From the NCBI RefSeq assembly GCF_020519665.1, contig NZ_CP084703.1, positions 3,906,001 through 3,970,000 of the forward strand: 64,000 nucleotides of DNA. The letters are read 5' to 3'. The notes below the pieces were generated by a model. The model saw only the letters and a list, made by a program, of their open reading frames with translations, was not told the origin of the DNA and searched no databases. This DNA comes from Bacillus shivajii (GTDB lineage Bacteria > Bacillota > Bacilli > Bacillales > Salisediminibacteriaceae). How positions within the stretch are numbered: position 1 is the stretch's first letter; every line of letters begins with the position of its first letter. Below, one piece after another: positions 26,025 through 34,916 of this stretch. A program made the position numbers and the translations under genes.

Positions 26025-29000
26025 CTATGCTGCTTGTTTTCTTTTATAGATAAATATTGCTGCTCCTGCTGCTAACATAATGACCACTGCAAAAATGTAC
26101 AAAAAGCCATTTGACGTATTATATTCCTCATTCGCTGATAACGCTCCTTCAGATTCCGGTTCTTGGGTGGTTTCACCTGAAGGTGTACTATCAGTTTTAT
26201 CACTTTCTGACGTGGAATCATCGTTTTTTTCATCATAGTCAGCATCTTCAGCTGAGGTTTCTCCATCAGTGTTCACTTCGTCGCTTGAGACACGTTCATC
26301 ATTCACTGATAAGAATTCTCCCTCTACATCACGCTCCTCTTCATCTTCTATTTGCCCGTCTGAGGAGTCACTTTCAGAAATCCCGCTTTCAGGTGAAGAA
26401 GCTGATTCGTCCTCACTTTTTTCAGGCTCTTGTGATTCAGAATCTTTATTCTCTTTTTCCTCTTCTTCTGAAGTTGCTGACTCAAATACACCAAAAGTAC
26501 TGAAGTGATGTACCTGTGCTGTAACAACGCCATCCTGATACGTACCGCCTTGATCTTCCCAGTCATCTGTTTCTTCATTGTAATACCAGACACTTAAATG
26601 ACCACTGCTTGTTATTTCATCAATATTAACAGGGAAGGTAAGAGTTACTGGCTCATCTCCAAAATCACTGACATCTTTTCCGGACTTTTGTATATTAAAA
26701 GAATAAATGTCACCAACTGCCTTAAATGAAGGACGCTCTGCAGCTTCTCTTTTTTCCATACGGAAACTTGTCTCACCTTCATCTGTATTCAGATGATTCA
26801 GGGGAATGTCCATACCTACACTGCCTTTATTTACTTCAACTGTAGGAACATTGCGTTCTCTTAAACTATCAATTTGTTTATTAGAGAACTTAACTTCCAC
26901 TCTTTCTGACGTTGCCTCAGACTCGGATACATCTACTGAAAAAGACGTCCCTTCTACAGCACTCGCCACATCATCGTCACTAATCTCAGCAATACGGTCT
27001 TCGCTTACGACAGGCTTAATGACTACTGGTTCACTTTCCTTTGGTTCTTCCTCTTCTTTTGGCTCTTCTTCTTTCGGTTCTTCCTCTTCTTTTGGCTCTT
27101 CTTCCTTTGGACTACTTAAAGTAGATACACGACGAGAATATTCACTTTCGCCATACGTTGAAGAGTACATTTTTACAACAACGTCATAATCCGTTGAAGG
27201 TTTAAGATCATTAATTGTATACTCAAAATTTCCGAAGTCGTTTTTTAATACTTTTTTCTCTTGATCCCCTACTCTAATAACCAATTTTTCCATATTTTCT
27301 GCTTCTTGTTCATTAATCATGATCGTTACACTTTCAGAGGTGACTTCTTGAATATAAATGTAATCTTCGTACTTTATGAAAAATAAGCTTTCACTTAATT
27401 GAGCTAGCAAATTTGATGTTGATTCATCAGATAAATCAAGGTCGTTATGAAAAATTGAAAGGACAGCTAGATCTGATAACTCAGCTAAATGTTCAATATT
27501 CGATATAGAATTATTTTCAACCCTTAATTGAAAAAGGGTGTTAGGTAACAAATTAATATCTTCAATATAGTTGCCATCCAATACTACCGAACTTAAACGA
27601 CTTAATTCATTCAAGGCATCTACGTTAACTATTCGATTTTCACTTAATGAAAGTGATTCTAATTGATCCAAACCTTGAACAAAAGAAATGTCCTGAAGGT
27701 TGTTTTCACTTAAGTCTAAGTGCTGTAAGTTTGAAACACCTGATAAGTCTTCTATTTGCGAAACCATATTATCTTCAAGGGTTAAATAGTATAGGTTATC
27801 TAAACCATTAATTGGACTAACTTCTTTAATTTCGTTAGATTCTAAGTATAATTGCTGAAGACCATTTAAATTTGAAAGTGCAGAAATGTCTTTAATAAAA
27901 TTTGAACCCAATGTCAGCACTTCCAATTCTACTAAATCTTTTAAGGGTTCAATATTTGTAATTTCATTTCTAGGTAATTGTAACCTTTCCAGTTTATGTA
28001 AGTCCCTTAGTGGTGTTAAGTCTTGAATAGATCCACCTGGAGAAGAAAGTAACGTTAAATTTTCTAACGGTTCAACTAAAGAAAGATCATCAAATGATTC
28101 TCCGGCATAGAAACGTAAAGTTTGAAGACTCGTTAACTCAGAAATAACTTCTTTATTGCTAACATTAGGTGCATCTATAGACAAATACGTTAAGTTCGAG
28201 AAATCCGATAGTATTTTTAGGTCCAAGCTCTCCTCATTATATAAAGTTAGCCCTTCAAGTTCAGTTGCATATTCTAAACCAGTTAGATCGTAGTTGCTTC
28301 CGTAAAAATGGAAACTTGTCAGCTGCTCTAAGTGCTGTTTCGTTATTGTTGCACCAATTTCCATACTTAATTGTTCGTAAATCGCAGCTCTAAGTTCTTC
28401 ATTAGGAATTGTTACAATATCCTCTTCATCATATTCTTCAGCATCTGTCGGCTGTTGCGAATCAGTATTTTCTTCAGGAAGGTCCATATAACTAGTATCG
28501 ATTTCAAAAAACACTTCTGTCTGGGCTAACTTTTCACTCCAAAGAACAACGTCATACGTCCATCCGCTTTCAAAATGATCAGTAGATAGATGATATGTAT
28601 AGTCCCAATGATCTTCAGATAAATGATTTACATAAATCTCATCATCGAGTGATTCCCCCATTAAGCTTAAGTGAAAATCGTTACGGTTAATTTCTTTATG
28701 AAAGTGCACATTCCACGTAAGGACAACTTCTTCACCTTGATAAGAAATAGACCTATCGTATATTTCTGCCTGATCCTCAGTACTTTGCTCACTTTCTGAT
28801 TCATCATTATCTCCAAATAAATACGGAATACCTTCCTCACTTAAAAAAAAGTCAATTTGTCCGCCTTCTAGATATTCACTTTCCACAATCATTTCATAAT
28901 TCTTTATGTCTTGAAAGTGCTCGCTTCTCAGTTGATATGTATATTGCCAATACTCATCATCAGGATTCTTTTCAATACTTAACTCAGATTCAGTATCCTC

Positions 29001-29237
29001 CATCAATTCCTCATTAATAGTGATCGTAAAATCTGCAGCATCAATCTTATTTCCTTTTAAGAACCAGACTAAAAAAACAGCTTCATTAACAACTTCTATA
29101 TCTTGCGCCGACAATATAGCTTGCTCACTGTCATCCCCACCTTCCGCAGCATTTACCTGTTCTTCTAATACAGGTAATGCAAAAGGAAATAGTAGTAATA
29201 ATGATAAAAATACATTTACAAATCTCTTTTTTAACAT
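26025..29237 (-). CDS. secreted, membrane/wall-anchored leucine-rich-repeat (internalin-like) surface protein
   Basis: 1070 residues from the ATG at 29237 (MLKKRFVNVFLSLLLLFPFA, signal peptide), behind AAAGGATG. Two similar Ig-like domains of about 90 residues follow (each with EYWQYTYQL- or DHWDYTYHL-like centres). Then about a dozen 22-residue LRRs of internalin type (LTGLEYATELEGLTL, LSNLNGLQQLYLESNEI), a fibronectin-III-like domain, a PKEEEEPKEEEPKEEEE spacer, and a domain ending VHHFSTFGVFES as in other Bacillus surface proteins. A long Glu/Ser/Asp-rich stalk ends in a membrane helix and KRKQAA. No LPXTG motif is visible, so it is probably held by the helix. Likely role: adhesion or protein binding at the surface. 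Confidence 0.85.
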   Translation of the reverse strand: MLKKRFVNVFLSLLLLFPFALPVLEEQVNAAEGGDDSEQAILSAQDIEVVNEAVFLVWFLKGNKIDAADFTITINEELMEDTESELSIEKNPDDEYWQYTYQLRSEHFQDIKNYEMIVESEYLEGGQIDFFLSEEGIPYLFGDNDESESEQSTEDQAEIYDRSISYQGEEVVLTWNVHFHKEINRNDFHLSLMGESLDDEIYVNHLSEDHWDYTYHLSTDHFESGWTYDVVLWSEKLAQTEVFFEIDTSYMDLPEENTDSQQPTDAEEYDEEDIVTIPNEELRAAIYEQLSMEIGATITKQHLEQLTSFHFYGSNYDLTGLEYATELEGLTLYNEESLDLKILSDFSNLTYLSIDAPNVSNKEVISELTSLQTLRFYAGESFDDLSLVEPLENLTLLSSPGGSIQDLTPLRDLHKLERLQLPRNEITNIEPLKDLVELEVLTLGSNFIKDISALSNLNGLQQLYLESNEIKEVSPINGLDNLYYLTLEDNMVSQIEDLSGVSNLQHLDLSENNLQDISFVQGLDQLESLSLSENRIVNVDALNELSRLSSVVLDGNYIEDINLLPNTLFQLRVENNSISNIEHLAELSDLAVLSIFHNDLDLSDESTSNLLAQLSESLFFIKYEDYIYIQEVTSESVTIMINEQEAENMEKLVIRVGDQEKKVLKNDFGNFEYTINDLKPSTDYDVVVKMYSSTYGESEYSRRVSTLSSPKEEEPKEEEEPKEEEPKEEEEPKESEPVVIKPVVSEDRIAEISDDDVASAVEGTSFSVDVSESEATSERVEVKFSNKQIDSLRERNVPTVEVNKGSVGMDIPLNHLNTDEGETSFRMEKREAAERPSFKAVGDIYSFNIQKSGKDVSDFGDEPVTLTFPVNIDEITSSGHLSVWYYNEETDDWEDQGGTYQDGVVTAQVHHFSTFGVFESATSEEEEKENKDSESQEPEKSEDESASSPESGISESDSSDGQIEDEEERDVEGEFLSVNDERVSSDEVNTDGETSAEDADYDEKNDDSTSESDKTDSTPSGETTQEPESEGALSANEEYNTSNGFLYIFAVVIMLAAGAAIFIYKRKQAA

Positions 29238-29267
29238 CGTATCATCCTTTATGAAATTATCGTACAT

Positions 29268-29575
29268 TAAGACTTTAGTAGTCTATCATAGGATATAATT
29301 ATATATAAACTTCTGTAATCAAAAGGTATCAGTAACATATTTGTAATATAGCCCCTCAACGTTCAAATCTCACAAAATCAAAGAATTGCTAACGATAACA
29401 AATAGTCTATCTCTCCCACGTCACAATTAAATCAATTTAACACCCTTTCTCATTGACGAGCAACTTAGTAGACTTTTAAACTAAACTAGCTATGTTCCTT
29501 CTGTATGCTCTTATGAGAGGACTTTTATAAGGTATAAAGCTTAAGGGAATAAGTATGGATTGTTTTTTTTACTAT
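29268..29575. other. intergenic stretch without a recognisable gene
   Basis: AT-rich; presumably holds the promoter of the LRR gene. No open frame with a ribosome binding site and no repeat family member was seen. Confidence 0.5.
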
Positions 29576-29608
29576 AAAACCCCCAAGTGTCATTGACACT
29601 CGGGGGTT
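29576..29608 (-). terminator. terminator of the amidase gene
   Basis: AACCCCCAAGTGTC and GACACTCGGGGGTT form a strong 14-bp stem, with TTTTAT following on the minus strand. Confidence 0.85.
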
Positions 29609-29625
29609 ACTATTGTTGCTAAATT

Positions 29626-31029
29626 TTAATTAAAAAATTCAATGAGACCTTTATAGATACCTTCTGCTGATTTTTCCTTAAATTCAAAGGTACGAATTCG
29701 GTCAGCTTCAGCTCTATTTGTAATAAAACCAACCTCAGCCAAGATACTAGGCATTATGGTATGACTAATTACACCGAACCCACCGTGTTTAACACGACGG
29801 TCTCTTGTTTGTAGTTGATCGATTAAATGCCGTTGTACATACGCAGCTAGTTGCTGGCTTGCCGCACCATGATGATTGTCATTCCAGAACGTTTCTGTAC
29901 CATGAGCAGATTCATAAATTGATGCATTCGCGTGAACACTTACAAAAGCATGTGCAGTCGAACTGTTTGCAAGGTTAACCCTCTGCGTAATTGTTGGATA
30001 TACATCTGTTTCGCGTATCATCACAACGTTAGCACCTGCCATTTGCAGTTTCCTTTGTAAAACTAAGGATATATCAAGAACGACATCACTTTCTCTTAAG
30101 TTGTTTGCGACAGCTCCTGGGTCTGTTCCACCATGTCCAGGGTCAACGACTATTGTTTTTCCTAAAAGTGGTGCAAGATCTGTTGTAGATTTCACTTGCA
30201 AGTAACTTAGTGAGGCATAAGCTACGCCATCTTTATAATCAAGCTTTGCCCAATTATTTACTGTATCTAGAACTCGAACTTTAGTATGATTTGTCAACTT
30301 CTCAAGAACACCATAACTAGCCCCTGGACCTGTACGAATGTTTAAACCATCTGGTGCGTTCACGACCTCGGCTGTAGCTATCGTATTCGGATTCGGTTGA
30401 AACCTAGGAGGTGTATACTCTCTTCGTAATTCCGGATAAATCGTTCTTGCTAATAAAACAGCGAAATCTCTTCTCGTAATGTTTTCATCAGGGCGAAACG
30501 TACCATCAGTAAAACCTACTGTCACTCCACTGCTTGATAATTCACCGATAACATCATAAGCAAAGTGACTTTTAGGTACATCTCTAAACGATACGCGACT
30601 TTGAATCGATTCCATATCATAAGCCCTAGTAAGGAATGCCGCAGCTTGAGCTCTTGTTAGTCCAGCCTCAGGCTCAAACAATTCCGCTGAAACTCCAACA
30701 GCAAGGCCTGTCTCATAGGCCGAAGCGATCACCCCGGATGCATAATGAGAATCAGGCACATCTATAAACGGTGTCGTTCTCTGCTCTTCATTCAGGTCTA
30801 ACGTACGAGCAATCATCGCAATTGCTTCTGCACGAGTAACCGAACGATTAGGGTGAAACTTCCCATCTGGAAAACCACTTACAAACTCATCATCTGTTAA
30901 TCTATTAATCTCATCTAAATTTACATCAGAAAAATTATTAGCTGCTGCACTTGGCACAATTAATATCGTAGATACAACAAAAAACAGGAAAAATACAACA
31001 ATCCTACTATGATTTTTTTTAACCAACAC
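29626..31029 (-). CDS. SLH-domain N-acetylmuramoyl-L-alanine amidase
   Basis: 467 residues from a GTG at 31029, spaced 6 nt from GAGGAGAA; a longer frame to 31074 has no better site. Order of parts: signal peptide; three SLH domains (FSDVNLDEINRL..., FIDVPDSHYASGVI..., FRDVPKSHFAYDVI...); a bacterial SH3 domain (GLNIRTGPGASYGVLEKL); then Amidase_3. The zinc ligands are recognisable: His in VVDPGHGG, Glu in NLRESD, His in SVHAN, and catalytic Glu in LAEVGF. It cleaves the bond between MurNAc and the stem peptide. SLH domains attach it to pyruvylated secondary wall polymer. It is divergent from the deacetylase gene. Confidence 0.95.
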   Translation of the reverse strand: MLVKKNHSRIVVFFLFFVVSTILIVPSAAANNFSDVNLDEINRLTDDEFVSGFPDGKFHPNRSVTRAEAIAMIARTLDLNEEQRTTPFIDVPDSHYASGVIASAYETGLAVGVSAELFEPEAGLTRAQAAAFLTRAYDMESIQSRVSFRDVPKSHFAYDVIGELSSSGVTVGFTDGTFRPDENITRRDFAVLLARTIYPELRREYTPPRFQPNPNTIATAEVVNAPDGLNIRTGPGASYGVLEKLTNHTKVRVLDTVNNWAKLDYKDGVAYASLSYLQVKSTTDLAPLLGKTIVVDPGHGGTDPGAVANNLRESDVVLDISLVLQRKLQMAGANVVMIRETDVYPTITQRVNLANSSTAHAFVSVHANASIYESAHGTETFWNDNHHGAASQQLAAYVQRHLIDQLQTRDRRVKHGGFGVISHTIMPSILAEVGFITNRAEADRIRTFEFKEKSAEGIYKGLIEFFN

Positions 31030-31255
31030 CGTGTTCTCCTCACTTTCTAGCATACTCTGATACAATTCTATCATTAAACACTAGAAAGCCCGCTGGCCAC
31101 TTTTTGGTAATTACGTCTTAAAAATGCTAAAAAAATCCTCTTCACATGCAATTTACATTTATCGATAAAAACTGTTCATACTATAAGTAAGAAATTTTTG
31201 TGTACAAATACAATTTGGGAGGAACAACTTACTGACAGAGGGGAGTAAAGTAAAG

Positions 31256-32500
31256 ATGGCTTTACTAAAAACGAGCTTTTCTATATTTACTACTGCTTTC
31301 ATTATATTTTCGACATTTATCGTTTTTTTTACTTTTGACAGTACAGCTAACTCTGTACACGCAACCACAAAGTCAGACGGGGATAGAACGATATACGGAT
31401 ATGTAAAAGATGGACGAACGCTCATTCCAGTTCAAGCTATCTCCGAGCATTTAGAAGCTAATTTCGAATATAATCGCGTTGATGGCATAGTCGATATTAC
31501 CTTAGAAAAACAAGAAGTAAACTTTTACGTTAATAAACCGTACTATACAACAGATCTCGAGATTCATGAAATGCTGACAGAGCCGGTACTAATTCATGAA
31601 CAGCTATACATTCCGGCAAGGTATTTATTCGACTCCTTAAATATTCCTTTTCATAATGATAGTAAAAACAATAAAATTCATGTCACCAACAAACAAACTG
31701 AATTGACAATCCACGTTAAGCCTATGACTAGCGCATATCATTATCAGCCTGAACATATATACTGTTTGATGTACCATGACATCGCCCCCAAAAAAAATAT
31801 AAGTACAGAATATACACAAGTTAGTCCCGAACGTTTTACTGAACAAATCGAGGCTCTCATAGATGCAGGATTTGAGACAATCTCCGATGAAGACATTGTA
31901 AAATATCGAGAGGATTCTAGTTATAAATTACCACAAAAACCCCTATTAATTACATTCGATGACGGTTACCGAAGTAATTATGAATACGCTTATCCAATAT
32001 TAAAGGAACTAGGGTACAGAGCAACAATCTATCCAAATGTTGAAAGGAATGATTCAGAAAATGAAAGATACTTAACGTGGGATCAAATGAGAGAAATGAC
32101 CTCCTCTGGAGTCATTAATATTCAAACACACTCTTACGATCACCACCACTTCATTGAAGGGTACGATGGAATAGAACGTGCAATCTATATTAACCGGAAA
32201 CACAATGAATCAATTGACGATTATTTAACAAGGATCCAATTCGACCTTATACTAGCTAAAGAACGAATCGAGGAAGAGTTAGGACCGACTGTTCATTCGC
32301 TCGCCTTCCCTTACGGGTATTATAATGAAAAATTAATTGAAGTAGCTAAAAATGTTGGCTACGATACATTTTTTACGATCCACTACAATGTCAATACACG
32401 GGAAGGATTGAATGATCAACTTGTACATCGCATCAACGTCCCAGAGTACTTCACAGGCAAAACTTTAATTGAAAAATTATTGAATACTGAACCTAGGTAA
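31256..32500 (+). CDS. polysaccharide deacetylase (NodB/CE4) with copper-amine-oxidase-N-like domain
   Basis: 414 residues. A signal peptide (to about residue 36) is followed by a Cu_amine_oxidN1-like domain (YVKDGRTLIPVQAISEHLEANFEYN ... LYIPARYLFDSLNI), a common wall-associated module. The NodB domain has YCLMYHDIAP, PLLITFDDGYRSNY (catalytic and metal Asp pair, about residue 233), THSYDHHH (metal His, about 290) and LAFPYGYYNE. Predicted to remove acetyl groups from peptidoglycan or another GlcNAc polymer outside the cell. The ATG at 31256 has GAGGGGAG upstream. It is divergent from the SLH amidase, suggesting joint envelope function. Confidence 0.92.
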   Translation: MALLKTSFSIFTTAFIIFSTFIVFFTFDSTANSVHATTKSDGDRTIYGYVKDGRTLIPVQAISEHLEANFEYNRVDGIVDITLEKQEVNFYVNKPYYTTDLEIHEMLTEPVLIHEQLYIPARYLFDSLNIPFHNDSKNNKIHVTNKQTELTIHVKPMTSAYHYQPEHIYCLMYHDIAPKKNISTEYTQVSPERFTEQIEALIDAGFETISDEDIVKYREDSSYKLPQKPLLITFDDGYRSNYEYAYPILKELGYRATIYPNVERNDSENERYLTWDQMREMTSSGVINIQTHSYDHHHFIEGYDGIERAIYINRKHNESIDDYLTRIQFDLILAKERIEEELGPTVHSLAFPYGYYNEKLIEVAKNVGYDTFFTIHYNVNTREGLNDQLVHRINVPEYFTGKTLIEKLLNTEPR

Positions 32501-32509
32501 GTTATAGAG

Positions 32510-32747
32510 GCCACTGAAAACATTTAATAAAAGAAAAGAATGTCCTTCAAAAATCAGGAGACTCTCGCAGTAAAAACAATAGCTAAGAGTATTTACTCCA
32601 AGAAATATTCTACGATATATTTCGACGGACAGGACATCCTAATACCGAGCATGCCACAGGAAGTGGCGTAGTTCCGCAAGAAATCTGAAGCATAGCCTAC
32701 CGAAAGCGAAGGATTTTTCAAACGGACATAATAACTTTTTCAGTGGC
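32510..32747. mobile_element. MITE-like 238-bp element with 11-bp terminal inverted repeats
   Basis: GCCACTGAAAA (32510-32520) and TTTTCAGTGGC (32737-32747) are perfect inverted ends. The interior has no gene and is more GC-rich than its surroundings in part (GAGACTCTCGCAG, CCACAGGAAGTGGCG, CCGAAAGCGAAGG), like Bacillus intergenic repeats. The hexamer GTTATA occurs a few bases outside both ends. It accounts for most of the 32501-32885 gap. Confidence 0.55.
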
Positions 32748-32813
32748 TATATGTTATACGAGGTATATCTCGAAGGTACCTCGTATCTCTTATTAACTGA
32801 AAACGAGGTAAGG

Positions 32814-32850
32814 CAAAAAAAGCGCCCGGCATATGCCCGGCACTTTCTTT
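32814..32850 (-). terminator. terminator of the first family-5 binding-protein gene
   Basis: An imperfect GC-rich stem around GGCATATGCC (GTGCCGGGCA with TGCCGGGCGC on the minus strand, one mismatch and one G-U), followed by a T-run. Confidence 0.65.
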
Positions 32851-32856
32851 ATTCCA

Positions 32857-32886
32857 TTCGACAAACTTCGGGAGGTGACTGGCACC
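32857..32886 (+). repeat. dispersed 30-bp REP-like element, copy 4
   Basis: TTCGACAAACTTCGGGAGGT then GACTGGCACC; its last base is part of the TAG stop of the minus-strand binding-protein gene. Confidence 0.8.
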
Positions 32887-34502
32887 TAGTTCAACTCTAC
32901 ATCTTGCAGTTGATAAATCCCTGATGCGTCTGACCAGAATCCTTCGACTTGGTCACTCACTCCCATCACGTGAGATGGGTGATATAAGAATACCTTTGGT
33001 GTTTTTTCAATTAAATAGTTTGTGATGTCTTCATATAGAGCTAATCGAGTATCCTGGTCTTGTTCGATACGTGCTTCGTATAACATCTCATCAAATACAG
33101 GGTCTGCCATTCTTACACTGTTTCCAATTCCGATATTGTCAGAGTGGAAGAGCATGTGTAACGGATAGTCTGCATCACCTGTCCCAAGAGATAGGCCAAG
33201 AATTAACATGTCGTGTGCACCAGCGTCTGTTTCATCGAGAAACGCGCCCCACTCAAGCACTTCGATGCTTACATCAATTCCAATTTGCGCTAACTCCGCT
33301 TGCGCAAGCTCTGCAATATCAATACGCTCGCGGCTATCGTTTGTCCATAATGATGCTTCAAAACCATCTTCATAGCCTGCTTCAGCGAGAAGGTCTTTCG
33401 CAGCATCAACGTCACGCTCAATTTTATCAACGTTTTCACTGTAACCGAAGTTTGTATCATTAATTGGTCCGAATGCTTCTTCCCCAGTACCTTCTAAGAT
33501 TCCATCAAGAATGGCCTCTTTATCAATTACTTTTGCAATTGCGCGACGTACTTTCGGATTATCAAACGGTTCTTTTTCTAAGTTAAAACCAAGGTAAGAA
33601 ATACTCGCGGCATTACGGATGTAAGGACTAACACGATCATTACCTTCTAAACGAGAGATGTCACTCGCGTTTACCGGATCGATGATATGTGATACGCCAG
33701 TTTCTAATTCACCAACACGCGTTAAATCTTCTGGGACAACTTTAAATGTGACAGAGTCAACACTTACTTTTTCACCCCAGTAGTCTTCATTTTTATCCAA
33801 AACAATTTGGGAACCGCTGTCCCACGTATTAAACGTGAAGTAACCAGTCCCGACTGGGTTTTCGTTCACATAGTCACCATACTGACCACCATCAGCGACA
33901 GCTTCATTGTCTCCTTCAATCACTTCGCCACTAATCATGCTAATGCCATAGTGCGCAAAGTGCGCCGGAAGTGGTGCAAATGGATCTTCTGTTACAAACT
34001 GCACGGTATATTCGTCAACGACATTAACGTCTTCAATGATCCCAACAAGAATTGTACGTGGGGAGCCAACTTCATCACTTAAGATTCTCTCTATGTTTGC
34101 TTTTACAACTTCTGCATTAAATTCAGACCCATCATGGAAATAGACATCTTCACGAAGCGTAAATTCCCAAACATTTTCTTCGATTGCTTCCCATTCTGTT
34201 GCTAGAAGCGGTTCAAGCTCCATATCTGAATTATGTTTTGTTAACGTTTCATAAATATTCGACTGAATGTTTCCTGAAGGAACATCACTCGTTAGATGCG
34301 GATCTAATGATGATGCATCAGATTGTACACCGACGACAAGGTCGTTTTCTCCTACATCTAATTCTTCTGTTCCTGTGTCTATTTCTGTTTCTCCTTCAGC
34401 CCCTGCTGTAGCATCTTGTTCTGGTTCACTCGCACACCCTATTAGTACAAGTGCCAATGCTGTTGAAAAAACACCGGCCTTTAGCGTCTTACTTTTAAAC
34501 AT
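32886..34502 (-). CDS. family-5 (oligopeptide/nickel-type) ABC solute-binding lipoprotein, paralogue 1
   Basis: 538 residues. Lipoprotein signal ends VLIGCASEP (Cys23), followed by an acidic linker and the SBP_bac_5 fold: ASSLDPHLTSDVPSGNIQSNIYETL, VWEFTLREDVYFHDGSEFNAEVVKANIERIL, KVRRAIAKVIDKEAIL, LLAEAGYEDGFE. It binds peptides or a similar ligand outside the cell. There are no opp/dpp permease or ATPase genes beside it, so it must serve a transporter encoded elsewhere. It is a close paralogue of the next gene (same length and about the same sequence throughout), clearly a tandem duplication. Confidence 0.93.
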   Translation of the reverse strand: MFKSKTLKAGVFSTALALVLIGCASEPEQDATAGAEGETEIDTGTEELDVGENDLVVGVQSDASSLDPHLTSDVPSGNIQSNIYETLTKHNSDMELEPLLATEWEAIEENVWEFTLREDVYFHDGSEFNAEVVKANIERILSDEVGSPRTILVGIIEDVNVVDEYTVQFVTEDPFAPLPAHFAHYGISMISGEVIEGDNEAVADGGQYGDYVNENPVGTGYFTFNTWDSGSQIVLDKNEDYWGEKVSVDSVTFKVVPEDLTRVGELETGVSHIIDPVNASDISRLEGNDRVSPYIRNAASISYLGFNLEKEPFDNPKVRRAIAKVIDKEAILDGILEGTGEEAFGPINDTNFGYSENVDKIERDVDAAKDLLAEAGYEDGFEASLWTNDSRERIDIAELAQAELAQIGIDVSIEVLEWGAFLDETDAGAHDMLILGLSLGTGDADYPLHMLFHSDNIGIGNSVRMADPVFDEMLYEARIEQDQDTRLALYEDITNYLIEKTPKVFLYHPSHVMGVSDQVEGFWSDASGIYQLQDVELN

Positions 34503-34798
34503 ATGATAAATCCTCCTGATCGGTATAATTATTCTCGAATATGATTATGTATACAAATTTACTATACTATCAGAACATTGTAAAGTGTATTTTTAAACAT
34601 TTTTATGTATTATTAGTCTGAGTCGCGCTACCTAAAATCCGACTATACAATGTTGAAAAGGCGGATAGATCCAGCTCATCGCCTTAACTGTTCATTATTT
34701 TTATTCATGACTATTCATAGTTTATTAGTAGAATGTCATGGTAAAAAATACGTTTAACTTCAAAAAAATTATGCACCAATTATGAACCCTTCACTCCT
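34503..34798. other. intergenic region upstream of paralogue 1
   Basis: AT-rich promoter-containing stretch; no gene, operator palindrome or repeat recognised before the REP-like element at 34799. Confidence 0.45.
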
Positions 34799-34829
34799 TT
34801 CGACAAAACTCGGGAGGTGCCTGGCACCT
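34799..34829 (+). repeat. dispersed 30-bp REP-like element, copy 5
   Basis: TTCGACAAAACTCGGGAGGT then GCCTGGCACCT, the best consensus copy. With copy 6 it brackets the terminator of paralogue 2. Confidence 0.85.
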
Positions 34830-34831
34830 CA

Positions 34832-34861
34832 AAAAAGCACCAGGCATAATGCCTGGTGCTT
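34832..34861 (-). terminator. terminator of paralogue 2
   Basis: AGCACCAGGCA (34837-34847) and TGCCTGGTGCT (34850-34860) with a 2-nt spacer; a T-run follows on the minus strand. Confidence 0.85.
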
Positions 34862-34886
34862 CAAAATCCACACTTTTTTTCTCTTT

Positions 34887-34916
34887 TTCGACAATACTTG
34901 GGAAGTCCCCGGTACC
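34887..34916 (+). repeat. dispersed 30-bp REP-like element, copy 6
   Basis: TTCGACAATACTTGGGAAGT then CCCCGGTACC, a diverged copy that ends exactly at the stop codon of paralogue 2. Confidence 0.75.
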
